Positions 14,959 to 27,648 of a stretch of 64,000 bases of DNA are shown here, one piece after another (positions within the stretch are counted from its first letter, which is position 1; every line of letters starts with the position of its first letter). The DNA is from Cloeon dipterum. Lineage: Eukaryota; Arthropoda; Insecta; Ephemeroptera; Baetidae. The notes under the pieces were generated by a model that had not been told where the DNA came from, made no database searches, and was given only the letters and a program-made list of their open reading frames with translations. The DNA lies in the NCBI RefSeq assembly GCF_949628265.1, contig NC_088790.1, forward strand, positions 14,140,545 to 14,204,544. The letters run 5' to 3'. Made by a program: the position numbers and the translations under genes.

Positions 14959-15323
14959 CTAGCGCTCCGCGGATTTCAGCTTGGGAAGCACGAAATCTCT
15001 GATGAGAGAGTATCCTATTCCGGCGGTCAAGCAGACAACCACGGCACCCTGAGCGGTCACCCTAAGCTGCATGAGGAACACCGATGTCGACATGTTGCCC
15101 CTCTTCTTATAGCTGTAGGCTCCGTAGCCGAGAGCCCCGAGTAACCCGACAATTCCTGTAATTCAAAATCATTGAAAACAGTGGTTCAAATTGCAGCCAA
15201 GTAAAAATACGAACCGATGGGGAAAAGAGGCGCTTCCTGGATTTTCCTCTGCAGCCGACCGCCTTGGCTTTCATCGCCGAAGGTGGGCGACGTGGGTGCG
15301 AATTTGGCCGCGGGCGCTGGCAT
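14959..15323 (-). CDS. HIGD1A: HIG1 domain family member 1-like mitochondrial protein
   Basis: Two coding exons, 15323-15215 and 15155-14959, give 101 residues. The junction is phase 1 with donor GGTTCGT and acceptor TTACAG. Residues about 25-90 form a HIG_1_N domain. An EAPLFPIG entry motif precedes the first membrane helix (about 37-56), a short positively charged loop (SYKKRGN) follows, and then comes the (x)LRVTAQG signature before the second helix (about 72-90). This order matches animal HIGD1A, usually about 93 residues. Family knowledge: inner mitochondrial membrane proteins that help assemble or stabilise cytochrome c oxidase and respiratory supercomplexes, often hypoxia-inducible. 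A poly(A) signal (AATAAA on the minus strand) lies at 14859-14854. A full CRE (TGACGTCA) lies at 15834-15841, about 510 bp upstream of the ATG. The start is the only ATG opening this frame. Confidence 0.93.
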
Positions 15324-15833
15324 TGTGGATGGAAATCGAGGTGCCTGCGGATAAAACGCGCTTTAATTTCCACGTATCGCAACACGCGCGCCGGCTTATA
15401 TGTAAATGTATGTGCATGAAATTTCCATCAATAACCACACACACACTCACTCAGGCGCTGAGTTAAATTCGTTTTCGGGGCTACTTCTCGCCGAATTTGA
15501 ATTGCAAAGGCTGCTAGCAGTCGTTATTTTCCCAACAATCTGATTAAAAATTTTCCTATAAAATTCAAAGCCAATTTTAATATCAAAATGCTATTACGCA
15601 ACTATTCAACTCGGTTACACACGCGCTAAATTCCATTTTGCGAATAGTTTTGAGCGTTTCGAGCTTAATTTGGAATTTATCAGGCCTGGTCTGGAATGCC
15701 TTACGGCTACTCACGGGTTGCTGCCGATCAGAAATTAATTGCAGCCAATTCCGCCCGCGGGGGGTTTCAGTCGAATATTGAGGAATGAACACCCGCGGTG
15801 AGTTCTGTTGAAAGCGTGTGACGGCCTAAGGAC

Positions 15834-15841
15834 TGACGTCA
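15834..15841. promoter_or_regulatory. CRE palindrome upstream of HIGD1
   Basis: Perfect TGACGTCA about 510 bp upstream of the HIGD1 start codon. It matches the full CREB/ATF consensus. Whether it drives HIGD1 is inferred from position only; no transcription start can be placed. Confidence 0.35.
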
Positions 15842-18800
15842 CCTTAAACAGCTGATTGAAACGGTGCCTTCTAAAATGCCATCCTAGTTACATTAGATTA
15901 TTTTGAAAATTCTTACTTATTTCTTGGGAAATAAATTACGATAAAAAAATAATTGCGCAACATTATTTCGGGGGCATCATTATAGGAAATTTTCCCTTTA
16001 AATATATTAAAATGCACAAATAGTTTATTTATTGAGCTGTCAATCGCTTACTACCGACGGTAAGGCATAATCGTCTTCAGTTTTGATTTTTCAGGGTCGA
16101 CTCTTTATTCCATTGATTCCATAAACTCACTTGCAGGTATAGTTGGAAATTAATCATAATTTTAATTTCTTAATTTTTTTCAATCAAATTTCTTAGTAAG
16201 TTTCAGAAACCCAAGTAGGATATAGCCATATTGTAAGAATAAATCTATAGCCGAAGTGTAAGGGCCCATCATTTCAAGTAGGTCCCGACTGCTGCAATGA
16301 AAATAGCACTTGCCTCTTGAGAGAAGAGGCGGCCTTGTGTCTACTTGGCGCGGCGGCCGAGTGAGTGCCTTGCACAAATTCAATATATGCACGCGGTCGA
16401 AAGTGCAGCTGGCTATTTAATATAGTCTACGATGTTATACATGCATAATGGGTCTTCCCCTTTGCTATGCTGTTTCCTTTGCAAACCGCTTTGGCACACA
16501 CATTTCCACCCCGCACATACACAAGTTGCTCAATCGATACACGTATGAATGAATTCGACGCGGATAATACTCTTGCGTGCCCTTTGATCTGCTGGCGTCA
16601 TTTTAATTGGCTTATTTCATGACTAATGAATAGGCTCATATTCATATATCGTATATACACACGTGTTTTAAAATTCAATGTTTGGATTATACAAAAACTA
16701 CAATAATTGCTTTAACAAGCGCATGTGGATTAAAATTGCGCGTTTAATTATTAGTTTTTGGCCTTCAGTATATGGATTCAAATGATATTTTGTATTTTTC
16801 CCGCTCTAAACTCATTTTTTTTGCATTAAATATGAATGTTTCAGGCGATCAAGCCGTGAGATAAAATAATCTGTCATAAGGAGGTTTTAAGAAAGTTCTG
16901 CGAGGTTGGAAACTCGCGGAGGAAATAAGGAACAAGTTATTGCGAAAACGATGAAAGTTTTAAATAAATTTATTTTTCCAGACATTATTTTACTCGAAAG
17001 CATATTATTTTTAAAAATATTCGACTATATATTACGGGGCCAATTACGCTATTCCTGAAATTTCAATTTTTACAAATATTTTATTTTAGAATACGTTTCC
17101 GTGTGGAATTGATTTTTCAAAAGAAAAATCGAAAGATTTTATTTTAAATTTTACTAATACCACTAATTTTTAAATATAGTCTATGATCTGAAATATCTTC
17201 AAAGCACGTAGGAATCGTGGGCTTTTAAATTTAATTGAGAAGGAGTTGATATTCGCAAGTAGAACTAATGGCTGGGCTTCACAAGATTTCATCATTCCTA
17301 CTTTTTATTGTGCTCAACAATTAGTGCAGAAACGACCGGAGGATAAAATTTCCTGCAGCATTAAATTGTGCTGCGTAGGTAAAGTACTGCTGAAGAGGCC
17401 GAGTGGCTGAATCAACTGGCCTTACAGTATACGGAAACGGGTAACATTATTTTTATTTATAGCCGTATTATTACTGGTTTGCAATTCTGCTTGAGGAGCT
17501 GTCATTTTTCAGCTAAAAAATTGATTCTTTCCTTTATTTTGTAACAAAACATATAGACAAAAATATTTTCATCATTTGATAGCTGCTGATGATGATGAGC
17601 GAGCACCAGCCAATAATTCATCTGTTTTAGCTGGACTCGGAATATTCATAACATTTCTTTAAAAAATGGGCTGCCATTTTGAGAAATAGTTAAACTCGTG
17701 ACTACTTTTTTAATTCATGCAAAAAGTTTTTAATCAAAATAAAGAGAAACAAGTGCCCTGTTTACTCTACTTACAATGTGAAGCGTCTTGAAGAGGGACA
17801 TGTCTGCGGCAGCTTGTTGGACGATCAAGGCAAGATGTGCAACACAAGGCAGCGTATATTTTCTTAATGCTTGTGTTTTGCACAAAAAGACAGAGGCGCG
17901 GCGGCGAGTGTGCGTTTGATGTGGTTTGCGGCACGAGAGTAAAGAGATCGGACGCGGGCATCTGGCTTTATTGAGCGTGGCGAGTGAGGTAGATCACGTC
18001 TTCTTTGTTTGCTTACCTGTGCCGCACGTATGCACCTACATAGGCAGCTTGTCGGCAGGTCTTTCCGCCAAAGGTGAGCTCCTTTCCAGATGCGAGCTTT
18101 GTGTTCTGAGAGACGTGCAGAATTATACGTGTGCTGTGCGGCGGCTTTCCTTACTAGCGCGCACGCACGAGCTGATCTCGTGATGCTATCACAATTCATT
18201 CAAGGCAGAAATCGACCAGTTTTAGAGGTGTTTGTTTGCACCTGATTGATTCGCATATTGATTTCAACATCCAATTTCTGTTATGGTGTGCTATCGATTT
18301 TAATGGAGCGAATCATTTGAAACTCGTGTGCACACATGGCTTTAATCGCGGCTTTTCCCTTGGTAAATATTACTCATTACAAATGGACCAGCATTTAAAC
18401 CTTTATCTGGTTTAGAAAATGCGGTGTGGTCAGAGCTGAATGTTATAAAAGCTTTAATTATGAAAACATCGATATTTTACGCAGTATGTTTGAGATATAT
18501 TTCGACGGTATTTGTTTAGATTTCAGTTGAAATCTGATTCGTATTAGTAAATGAATTTTTATCATCTTGCTTAAAATACTAAATGCTGCAGTGCAAGAAA
18601 TAAATGTCTTTGCCAAAAGGTACATTTTTACCTGATCTTTAACCAATAATAATAAGTGAGCTTTTGCCACAAATGAAGCGAATTTTTCATGTTCATTTTA
18701 TTATTTCATACAACAAAATCGTTTCAAGTTTCAAGATATATGTAATTTAACTTCACGAATATTTTATTCAGTTTTTTATATTTAATAATTTCTCAAAAAA

Positions 18801-19700
18801 TAGGGCTGCAGTTGACCACCGAAACTAATGGGCAAAAGAAGGACAAACCAAGTGAACAATGAGGAATGCCCATTTTTTTCTTCGATTGAAGCATGTAAAT
18901 TATTGCTATTAACAAATACCTATAACATTAAATGGGTCTATAAAATGGAAAATAATTATATTTGGTTGCATTTGTTACAAAACCGTGGTAAAATTATGAA
19001 TTATGAACATATAGTTTACGAAAATTTATTTATTCAATAAAAATAACATAATACTATGAGCCAAATTCCATTCATCCAATCAAAGTTGAGTGAATTAACT
19101 TGACTGGCCTTCATATCGAGCAATTTTTTACTACAAAAACATTATATCAACTCACTATTTTGAAAATAAATGCAGATTCGTCGGTGTTGGTGAGCTGTTT
19201 ATGTTTCTGTAAAAAGAGATACGTAAAAAATAAACAGTTCGTTGAACACAAAGGCAACTGCATTTATTTTCAAACGAAAAAATATTACACCATTTATGCT
19301 TCTACCTTTATTGACATCTATCAACAATATTTTATCTCCCTTATAAGTGCACCTCTACTGCGATTTTTCTTTTACTAAATTTTCAATAATTTTTCAAACG
19401 TTTCTATCTATTGTACAAACATTAATGTAATTTATACAATTTCTTATGAAAATAGGTAATATATTTTTGCGCAATTTTCAGTTTGCCATAGTCATGTAAT
19501 CTGAAGTCGGTCAAGAACAAGTTTTTAACCCATCGACAGTCATATATTTAGAACAATATTTGGCTTTTCAATCCGATGCGTAAATTTCATTTTAATCTGG
19601 AAAATGAAACAAGAGGCCCAGATTTAAAATGAAAAAATGCTGTCGCGGCTAATTAATTTTGTTGCAGCGTTGTAGCATTTCGTCAGCCACGCAGGGCCAA
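15842..19700. other. Noncoding interval between HIGD1 and the MGC-protein gene
   Basis: AT-rich with a GC-richer patch near 17770-18190. No open frame has recognisable protein or exon structure. A 7-bp hairpin (GCCTCTT/AAGAGGC) occurs near 16313-16331. Short open frames at 18828-19378 have low-complexity, AT-driven composition and look random. Confidence 0.45.
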
Positions 19701-19834
19701 TTTAATTAATTTATTCGACGAGGAAAACTTTGTTCAAAATTCCACCCTAACGGTGTACCGACTACCAGCACTACTCGGCCTTGCTTTCTCTTGACTGGCC
19801 CGAATTCTGCGTGCAATTTACTGAATAATATTGC

Positions 19835-22800
19835 TCACGCCGCCATCAGCCCGTGGCCCTCGAGCAGGCCGTCTAGGGCGGCGGCGGGTTGTGGCACCGC
19901 GGGAATCGGGCTGAGGACCGAAAGTTCCCGCAACTGGGCCTCGAGCATCTCCACGTCCTCGGCGCTCAAGTCAAAGAGCAGCTCAGAACTTCCATCTTCA
20001 TCGGCGGCGGCATTGTGGCTCGCCTCGAGCGCTGCTCCTTGTTCCGTCTTGCTCTCTGTCGCCTGCCGGAGCACACCACCAGTCAGAAACACAGCCGGAA
20101 ATTTGAAATCAGTGCATAGCAAACGCGTGTATGATCGTTTTGTTTGGCTTTGGCCTGGCTGGAATTTATTCCTAAATTTCCCTTACTTTCTCTGTTCAGA
20201 CGGAAATAATCAAAATAATTATATTTTGAACCTATCAATCAACTATGAATCACTTGAAAAAAAATACAAAATATTGTATTTTAGTGGCTTGTATGAACAA
20301 ACATTTTTCCTGTACTTCATCTTTGTTAGATGTTTCCCTTGATTGTTGCTTAAACTAGTTTTTATTTTGAAGTTTCTCGCTTGAAATTAGTTTGATTCTG
20401 TGGTGTAATCATGACAATGAAAAACTTAACAACTTGCAAAAGGAACAATAAGTTGTTAGGATAGTACGTTTTAATTGAAAGTTAAGGCAATGCTTTAATT
20501 CGTTCTGCGTTACACAGCACACGTTCAACGGGGTTATTGACTTATAGAACCACCCATGTGAGAAAAATTAAGATTCCAGAGTTTAAGTTGCGAAGTTTTG
20601 GAGTTTCGAAGGATTTAGGAGATCTAACAAGGCCATTGATTCAAAATGACCTGTGAAGCTAGGTCTCTTTCAATCTTCAATAACTTTGATGTTATTGTAT
20701 ATCTTTACTTTCAAATATTTCCAAAGCTTAAGATTTTGCAGAGCAGAGACTCGAAATGCTCAAATTGCTCAACGGGCTGGGAGGCACACCGGCGCCGACT
20801 CGCTACTTGCTGGTTTGCACCTTTCCAGCATGCGTGATTCGGCTTCACGGGACGAATGTCTAGCGTTTCAATACAGTCCTCGGTGCGGAGGCAAGTGGCC
20901 CTTGAGTGGGCTGGGTCCCTGTGCGGCCTGGTGCGCCCATGTTATCCGTTCGCGGTGTTATTGGGACCCGGGTTTCAGCATTCGTGCTAGTGCCCTTCCT
21001 GGTCCTCCGATCCTCGGACAGGGATAAAAAGAGCAAAAAAAATCACAAACTCGTCACTAGACATATGGTTAAAAACTTCTAAGCCAACTAACAGGTAACT
21101 TTCCTCCCTTTGAAAAAAAAAACATAATAATAATTCAGGCGCGACCTTATAAAATGTTCTAAAAACACTGCACGATGCTTTCTATATAATGCTTTAATAC
21201 ATATTTATTCGAATTGTCCTTTTTGCCTACTTGATAAACTAAATTATTCAAGGAAATCATTTTTATTTTTTTAAATGTATTAAATTTACTCATTTCTGCG
21301 ATACCCAATTCTACCGAAAATGCCCAAATCTTTAAGAAACCTTTTTTTAAATTTATATAGGATTTCTGAGAACCTTCTGCTCATTACTTCCCGTGGGCAA
21401 TGAGCTCACCGAGCTGCAATAACTGAAACGTTCTACGTGAAATAACAAGAAATTTAATTAAGCTAAGATTATTAAAGCTCTTCTCTAAATAACATGAGCC
21501 CCAACAAGCTTAAGAATAAAAATGTGGAGTCCAGTCACCCGTCACTTATCTTTATATAACTACTTTTGATTAAAAACAGAATAAATTGCCCTAGAGAATA
21601 TACATATTTGTTTACAGAGAGAGCTAAACAAAAAAGGAGTTGCAATATACCAGTCTCGAATTGAGAGCTATAATGTTTTTGCAACAATGTCACCGCGCCG
21701 CGAGCATGCTGAGTGCATATACCTGCTCCGTCTCTGTCTGCTCCCTAGGTGCAGAGTCGACTTCCTCATTGCTTTCCTCATTGCTCTCATCGGCGGCGGC
21801 GGCATCGTTTTTGTCCTCTTTGCACTCTTCCTGCTCGGCTGCAACAGAAGTGGAAGGAATGACTCGTCATGTCGCAACACAAAATATAATTAGGTACGTG
21901 TTTCTTCGGCTTGGGCGTCTATTATTTTCTCGTCGCTGCTCGTTTGCATAAACATATACTCCTCCTGCTTGACTTCCTCCTGCGCCTCCATGATCACCTC
22001 CATGATGATGGTCCTCTGCTCGTCGGCCCGCTGCTCCTCGGACATGGGTTTGAAGCCGTCGTAGAATTTTGCGTCGTAGCTCTTCAGCCCGTAGTCGTGT
22101 TCCTCCGACTCGTTATTGTTATTGTTATTATTCTCTGGCGGGCACAGCGGAATTATGATCTCGGTCAGCACCGCCTCGCGCTCCTTGTCCTCCAGGATGT
22201 GCAGCATCATGGACTCAATAGCGTCCGTGCCCATGCTGATACTTTTCATCTCGTGATACCCGCTCTCCCCATTTTCTGCCGCTTCTTTCTCTGTAATCAT
22301 TAAAAGCAAGTTGTATTTTTTCTTTTCCTTTAGTACCGATGAATATGAGTAATGACCAAATGATGCTTTCTGAAAATTACAATTCCCAACACATTTCTTT
22401 TGTTTTGTAACTCTGGATACAATTTAATAAATCCAGTTTTTTAAAGTTAAATATTTTGAAGGTGATTTTGGCAGTGAACGAACGCACTAATATGATACAA
22501 GACTGATTGAGTAGAACCCAAAAATAGTAAATATTTTGTACCAAATTCTAATTTTGTTTTACCTAAACTGTGGGAGCAGTTGTGATTTAAAGAACTCGGT
22601 GATTAAAATGAAGTGGAACACTCATTGTTAAAAAAACATCTTCTCTCCTTGGATTGATTTTTTTACACACTAACTCTAGAGTAGACTCAAGATTTTTTGT
22701 TATCTTGAGAAAATAGGTTAAATCTAGTATTTTATTGTTTGTTGTTTATTTTTCATGACTCATAACATTTCGTTCAATTAAAGACAATAATTAAATTACA

Positions 22801-25336
22801 TGAACAAAGGCAAAAAATGACAAGCAGGATCTGCATAAACGCGCGAAACCAAAAGTTTTTATTGTTTATTTGTCGAAAAAATTGTGCTCAAGCAATCAAT
22901 TTGTCCGGCTTTAAATCTTAGCAAACAATACATAATAACATCGATTCCATGCATTTCAATCACTGCTCTGTTCTCTGTATCATTCCAATTATAAATAAAA
23001 ATTAAATTTGATATGGATATATTGAAAACCATACATTTCTAACCAATCTACAGAATTATCTGCTGGTACCTTACCAGTGTATTAAATAAGCATTTTCCAA
23101 TACTAGGAAAACTCTCGATAAAGGGGCACATAAACGTGTAAACTGTGCTTGCACATTGGTGTAAACCACAGGCGGACGGAACAAGTAGCACGTTAAAGCA
23201 GCGTTCCAGGTTAATTGCCTCTCGAGATAGGTTGCAGCCTAGCATGAAATACACCGCACAGCGCGGCTTAATTTACACGGTGTTCCGCAGACACGCGGCA
23301 TACAAAGAAAAATTCATTCTCACGCCGTTCTGCACGCGATCATCAATGGCTGCTGAGAGAGGCATTATATTTATTCCGACTTTATTATGACCATCGAATG
23401 CAATCTCGGTTGACCATCAAAAGCGCGCGCGGATTGAGAGCGCGCAACCTCAATTCCTGCTTAGCAGTATATTGAATTCGATCAGTGGATGTTGGTTGAG
23501 TGAGAAGACGACCCTCACCTACACTCGAAATTGTATAATTATTGAGATTCCCCGCGTCTTTCCGAACTCTCTGCGGCGACACACATTTCCGCCACAGATT
23601 GGGGCCACTGCATTTTACGTTTTTATCGCTGCCGCCTGATTAGGGATGCACCCCTTATTTGAACTACTTTTTATGCACGCGTCCTTGACCAGCAAACGTT
23701 CGTCTCAGACTCCGAATCACATTTTCAATTTGATGGAGACGCATGATTTACTACGTTTCTAAAGGGGGCGCGATTAATTTATGTGTAGTTTTGCTGATAA
23801 ATGAGAGGGTTTGTTAAAAATTATTGAAGTAGAACTGATATTCTTGAAAAATTGCACAGTAAAACGTAAAAAATCTAATTCTTTTGTTTGGAACTATTCA
23901 GACGTCACTTATTAACTCATAAACCAAGTTTTATTCAACATGGGGCCAAGAAAAGTAATGAGAGTAGAAAATTGGGATGTCAAGAAAAAATGGTGTGGGA
24001 GATGATCCCGTCTGGACAAACAAAATATATATGCTTTGGTGGATGATACAACTTTCGTTGCGTCAAATATGCAAATAATACTATATTTGGTTTGAAGTGC
24101 TTCTCATTGCTTTTATGCCACACAAATCACGTGGCTCTTGAATAACAATCCACCATTGAGCGAATAATGAACCCTTTTTCTATTTTAAGAATCACGCATT
24201 CCGTCACTAAACCGCCACGGAATAAGAGGCTCAGGAAGTATCTATTCTGAGAAAAGCATATTTTATTTGTATGAGAAATATATCAGAGTTTAATCATCTA
24301 CTATAAGCATATCAATTGAAGCTCCCCAAACCGGAATTTCGGTAACTGCTAAGATTTTTAAGATATCAACAACATTTCCGATGTGATTATAGAATGCGAT
24401 TAAAATATGGCCGGTAAATGTATAATGTTTGTTGCGTTACTCAGATTTTTCTTGAGATGAAAGATATTACAGCTATAAAATTGACTCTTTGGGGCAATGA
24501 CTTTCTTATCGCACACCGAGCATTTAGTTTTCCCTTTTGTAGCTTTTGCTCACTATATAGTGATATATAAATCTTTTATTTCATTGAACTCCACAAATAA
24601 ATAATCGACAACTGCACTAGTCATAATTTCGATCATGTTCTCATTCCAGAAAAAAGATAATCTACCGTTCTTACCAAGAGCACAAACCATTGATTTTTGG
24701 TGGCTTAATTCCACACATTTTGGCACAAAATTTTGTAAAAAAATGTCACTAAACTAAATTGAGCAAAATTGTGCCACAATTTTTTCCACAAATTAAAAGA
24801 GTAGATATTCCTCACTGTTAAGCTGAAAAATTAATTTGGCTTTACAAAATTAAATTTTGGCCAACGCTATATCAACAATAATGACATGATTCACTACTGC
24901 TGAAAATGTTAAAAAGTATGCACAAAATCTCTGAAAATCGGTATAAAAACAATTTTTTGTATTGCAGTGGAAATTTTTCATATAACGCGGGGTTTTGCAA
25001 GGCCTGCGGCTGATGATAATATAAAACAAATTTCATTTTGTGACGAAAATTGAAATTATTTGACAAATAAAAGTAACTATACCTTGAGAACAACTCTCGT
25101 TTTCACAAAATGTCTTATATCTTATTTTGTCAACGTAATGGAAGACACGTTTTGACGCACAAAGCGCAAAATCAAATTTTCATACCAGACGAAGGCGTAT
25201 TGGGCGCAGCGTTGATATCGTCGTCAGCGAGGACCTGGACTTGGTGCATGGGGTGGACCTTCGCCGTATAGGGTGCTGAGCCAGGCTTACCCTGCTCGAC
25301 CACGGAGCCGCCCATCGAGGTGCTTGCACAACCCAT
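19835..25336 (-). CDS. Unrecognised acidic protein with N-terminal MGC acylation motif
   Basis: Four exons (25336-25186, 22290-21898, 21838-21723, 20062-19835) join in phases 1, 1 and 0 to give 295 residues. The start is the ATG opening MGCAST. Gly2 plus Cys3 is the classic context for N-myristoylation and palmitoylation, so membrane anchoring is likely (inference). The body is acidic and low-complexity: a KVHPMHQVQVL stretch at about 27-36, a run of seven Asn, Glu-rich segments, an EESNEE acidic patch in exon 3, and a possibly helical C-terminus with DLSAEDVEMLEAQLREL. Introns are 2.9 kb, 59 bp and 1.66 kb. AATAAA on the minus strand lies about 120 bp past the stop. I do not recognise the family and assign no function. 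Consistent phases and good splice sites make the gene itself likely. Confidence 0.72.
20744..21020 (+). repeat. GC-rich dispersed repeat, copy 1
   Basis: This GC-rich segment inside the first-listed intron of the MGC-protein gene resembles 50700-50945. The first 80 bases are about 90% identical by eye, sharing CTCAACGGGCTGGGAGGC and CACCGGCGCCGACTCGC. A second shared block carries CCTCGGTGCGG, CATGTTATC and GCGGTGTTATTGGGAC. A short A-run follows near 21025-21040. It carries no open frame shared with the other copy. It may be a SINE-like or structured-RNA repeat; see findings. Confidence 0.75.
22291..25185 (-). other. Large first intron of the MGC-protein gene
   Basis: The 2.9-kb intron between exons 1 and 2 has donor GGTATGA at 25186/25185 and acceptor ATTACAG at 22291. 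It is AT-rich with a GC-richer segment near 23140-23760 that has no supportable exon. Nothing else was recognised. Confidence 0.6.
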
Positions 25337-27613
25337 CGCTGCTGCTGACTGTGCCGACTTACTCAAGCAATCAGACCACCAAAGAAAATCCGACGCGCTG
25401 ACCAAGGGGCAGCCAGGGGTGCGGGTCACGCGATCGTCGTTCCGTCACGCCAAAATTAGTAAACGGGGCCGCGCCAAGAATGGATTCCATTCCAGCCGCT
25501 CAACGCTCAAGTGAATCTAAATTATGCCCAGACATTTATTTTTCAAGAGTTTGTTCCCTTTTATCTCAAATGCTTAAGCAGCTTAAGATTTTAGGTAACT
25601 TTAAAATAAAAAATATTTTTTTAAAAAATAATTTTTTAAAACGAATAACTTCTTCAATTGAATAAGTTATATCTTAACTAAACCTGAGACCGTTTTTAAC
25701 TTATGATGAAAAATTCAATGTATTTTTTGAGAAATTATTCTTTTCTGCGCCGCAAAAAAGCAAGGACCGACCAAAAACTGTTCAGAATTATATGAAGTGC
25801 CCAAGGCATTATATTTATCTTTTTCACAATTCAAAAGGGTTTAAAAAAGTACGTAGATATGTCATTCATAAATATTTGAAATTTCATTTGTTCTTTGATA
25901 GGACTTGGTATGAGCTAGGCGATACGTATACTCGTCATTTGTCTGTTTGAATGTACTAGTTAAATATGAAAATTCGAAGATTCATGCCATTCTCTTTTCA
26001 CCAAACGTTCCAGAGACTTCTTAGAGGGAAATGAAAATCAGGACTTCGCATCTTTTTTTATTTCAGATATCTATATAGTAAAACTCGACCAGATTAGGCA
26101 AATCCAGTCCACCCTATTTCGTGAGTATGCCACAGCCAGCTTTACTTTTGGTCTTGTCATGCCAGATTAAAGCATGTACGATATAACATATCCCATTATG
26201 TATTTGCTTGAAATATACCCTCTAAAAATGTGCCTTCTCCAATTTCAAAACCTATTTTCTCAATTCAACTTTCACATAAAATTCTATTCTAGCAGTCGAG
26301 ATTTTTGTGCTATTCTGTAACAGTAACTGTCATGTTTGTGCGAATATTAATTTGAGCGTTGCGGTCAGGTTACCAAATTGCATAAGCCAGTCTTTTGATA
26401 ACAATGACGGATCATGGTTGGTCAGGTTTAATTAAATGAAAACATGTGTGCGGTTTAATTATAGTAGTATAATATTTATTGAAATAATAAATAATGTGTG
26501 TTGTGTTTATAATTTGGCACCAGGCAAGGCTCGGGGATGGCTTTCCATCAACCCTGCAGCACTTGACCGGCACTCAATATATCAATCAAATCCAGGCCCG
26601 CTGATTGAATATTATCATGAAAGTAATAATTCGGGAAATTGGGGCTCTCTCGCGCGCGCTGGTGATTGATTATTGTAATATCGAGTAATTAATTAAATTG
26701 ACATCGTCTCTGTGTAATTTTGGTAATTAATTCAATGTGTTTTTCATCAGTCAAGTTTGGTGTCGTTTTGCCGTTCATGTAGTCTGTGCGACAAGCGCGG
26801 GCACAGTTTCCATTTGATCACCCTCAACAGTATTCCGACCCAAAGACCAAAAGCACAGGGAAATTTGCGCCAATCATTTGAGCGTTTTCAATTCCAACAA
26901 AACACAACAGTGGATTTTTCAAGTTCGACGCAGGGTGATCGAAGCATTTATAGAATTTAACCGAAAGGGAATAATAACATTGCAGTAAATTCTCAGCATA
27001 AACCCAAAAAATTGATGTTAGCGACAATTCCTTCAGAGACAGGCGAACTCTGCTCCAAAGCAATCGAGAAATTGCAGAGGTTAACTCGACTAAAGGGAGT
27101 TTACCTTAAAAATTTAACAGTTGTGATGATTAACAGTTGCTTCAGAACTCATAACAGATTGTTTGGATACAAGCTCTCAACAATTTAGTAGGTTCAAAGG
27201 ACCAATCGGAAGGACAATTTGAAAGAGCGGCAGGAGCAAAGTATCTCTAAATAAACAGGGAACCACTATTTTGCGAACAATCACAAAATAGTCCAGAAAA
27301 TCATTCATATCACTGTTCTTGAGATCTCAACTCCTCTCATTGAGCATAAGTGTGAGTGATCTGGCAAAGGCTTCAGACACAAACTTAATGCTCAACTTCG
27401 ACCTCGACCCCCCCGGGTCTCACACAATCCTGAACTTTGAATCACATTGAAAGTAGTAATTAAAAACATCGAATACAGTATAACAACAAAATAGAATGAG
27501 GCAACAGCTTAGCGAACGAATTAAACAACCAACAACAGAGAGAGAATTTTGGTGCCAATACATGATTAAGAGATACTTTGATTGCCAGAAGAGTCTGTTC
27601 GTTGATTTAGCAG
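25337..27613. other. Intergenic interval, MGC-gene promoter side and CNOT4 3' flank
   Basis: The first 200 bases upstream of the MGC start are GC-rich and probably contain its promoter and 5' UTR. The rest is AT-rich. No open frame could be linked to a family or to splice sites. Confidence 0.45.
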
Positions 27614-27648
27614 TTTATTTATTATTGAATCGACCTATGGTGGAGAAA

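Noticed and set aside
17393-17430. tRNA-like GGCCGAGTGGCTGAA segment
   Set aside because: Resembles a tRNA-Ser/Leu box A, but no box B, T arm or acceptor stem follows at the right distance.
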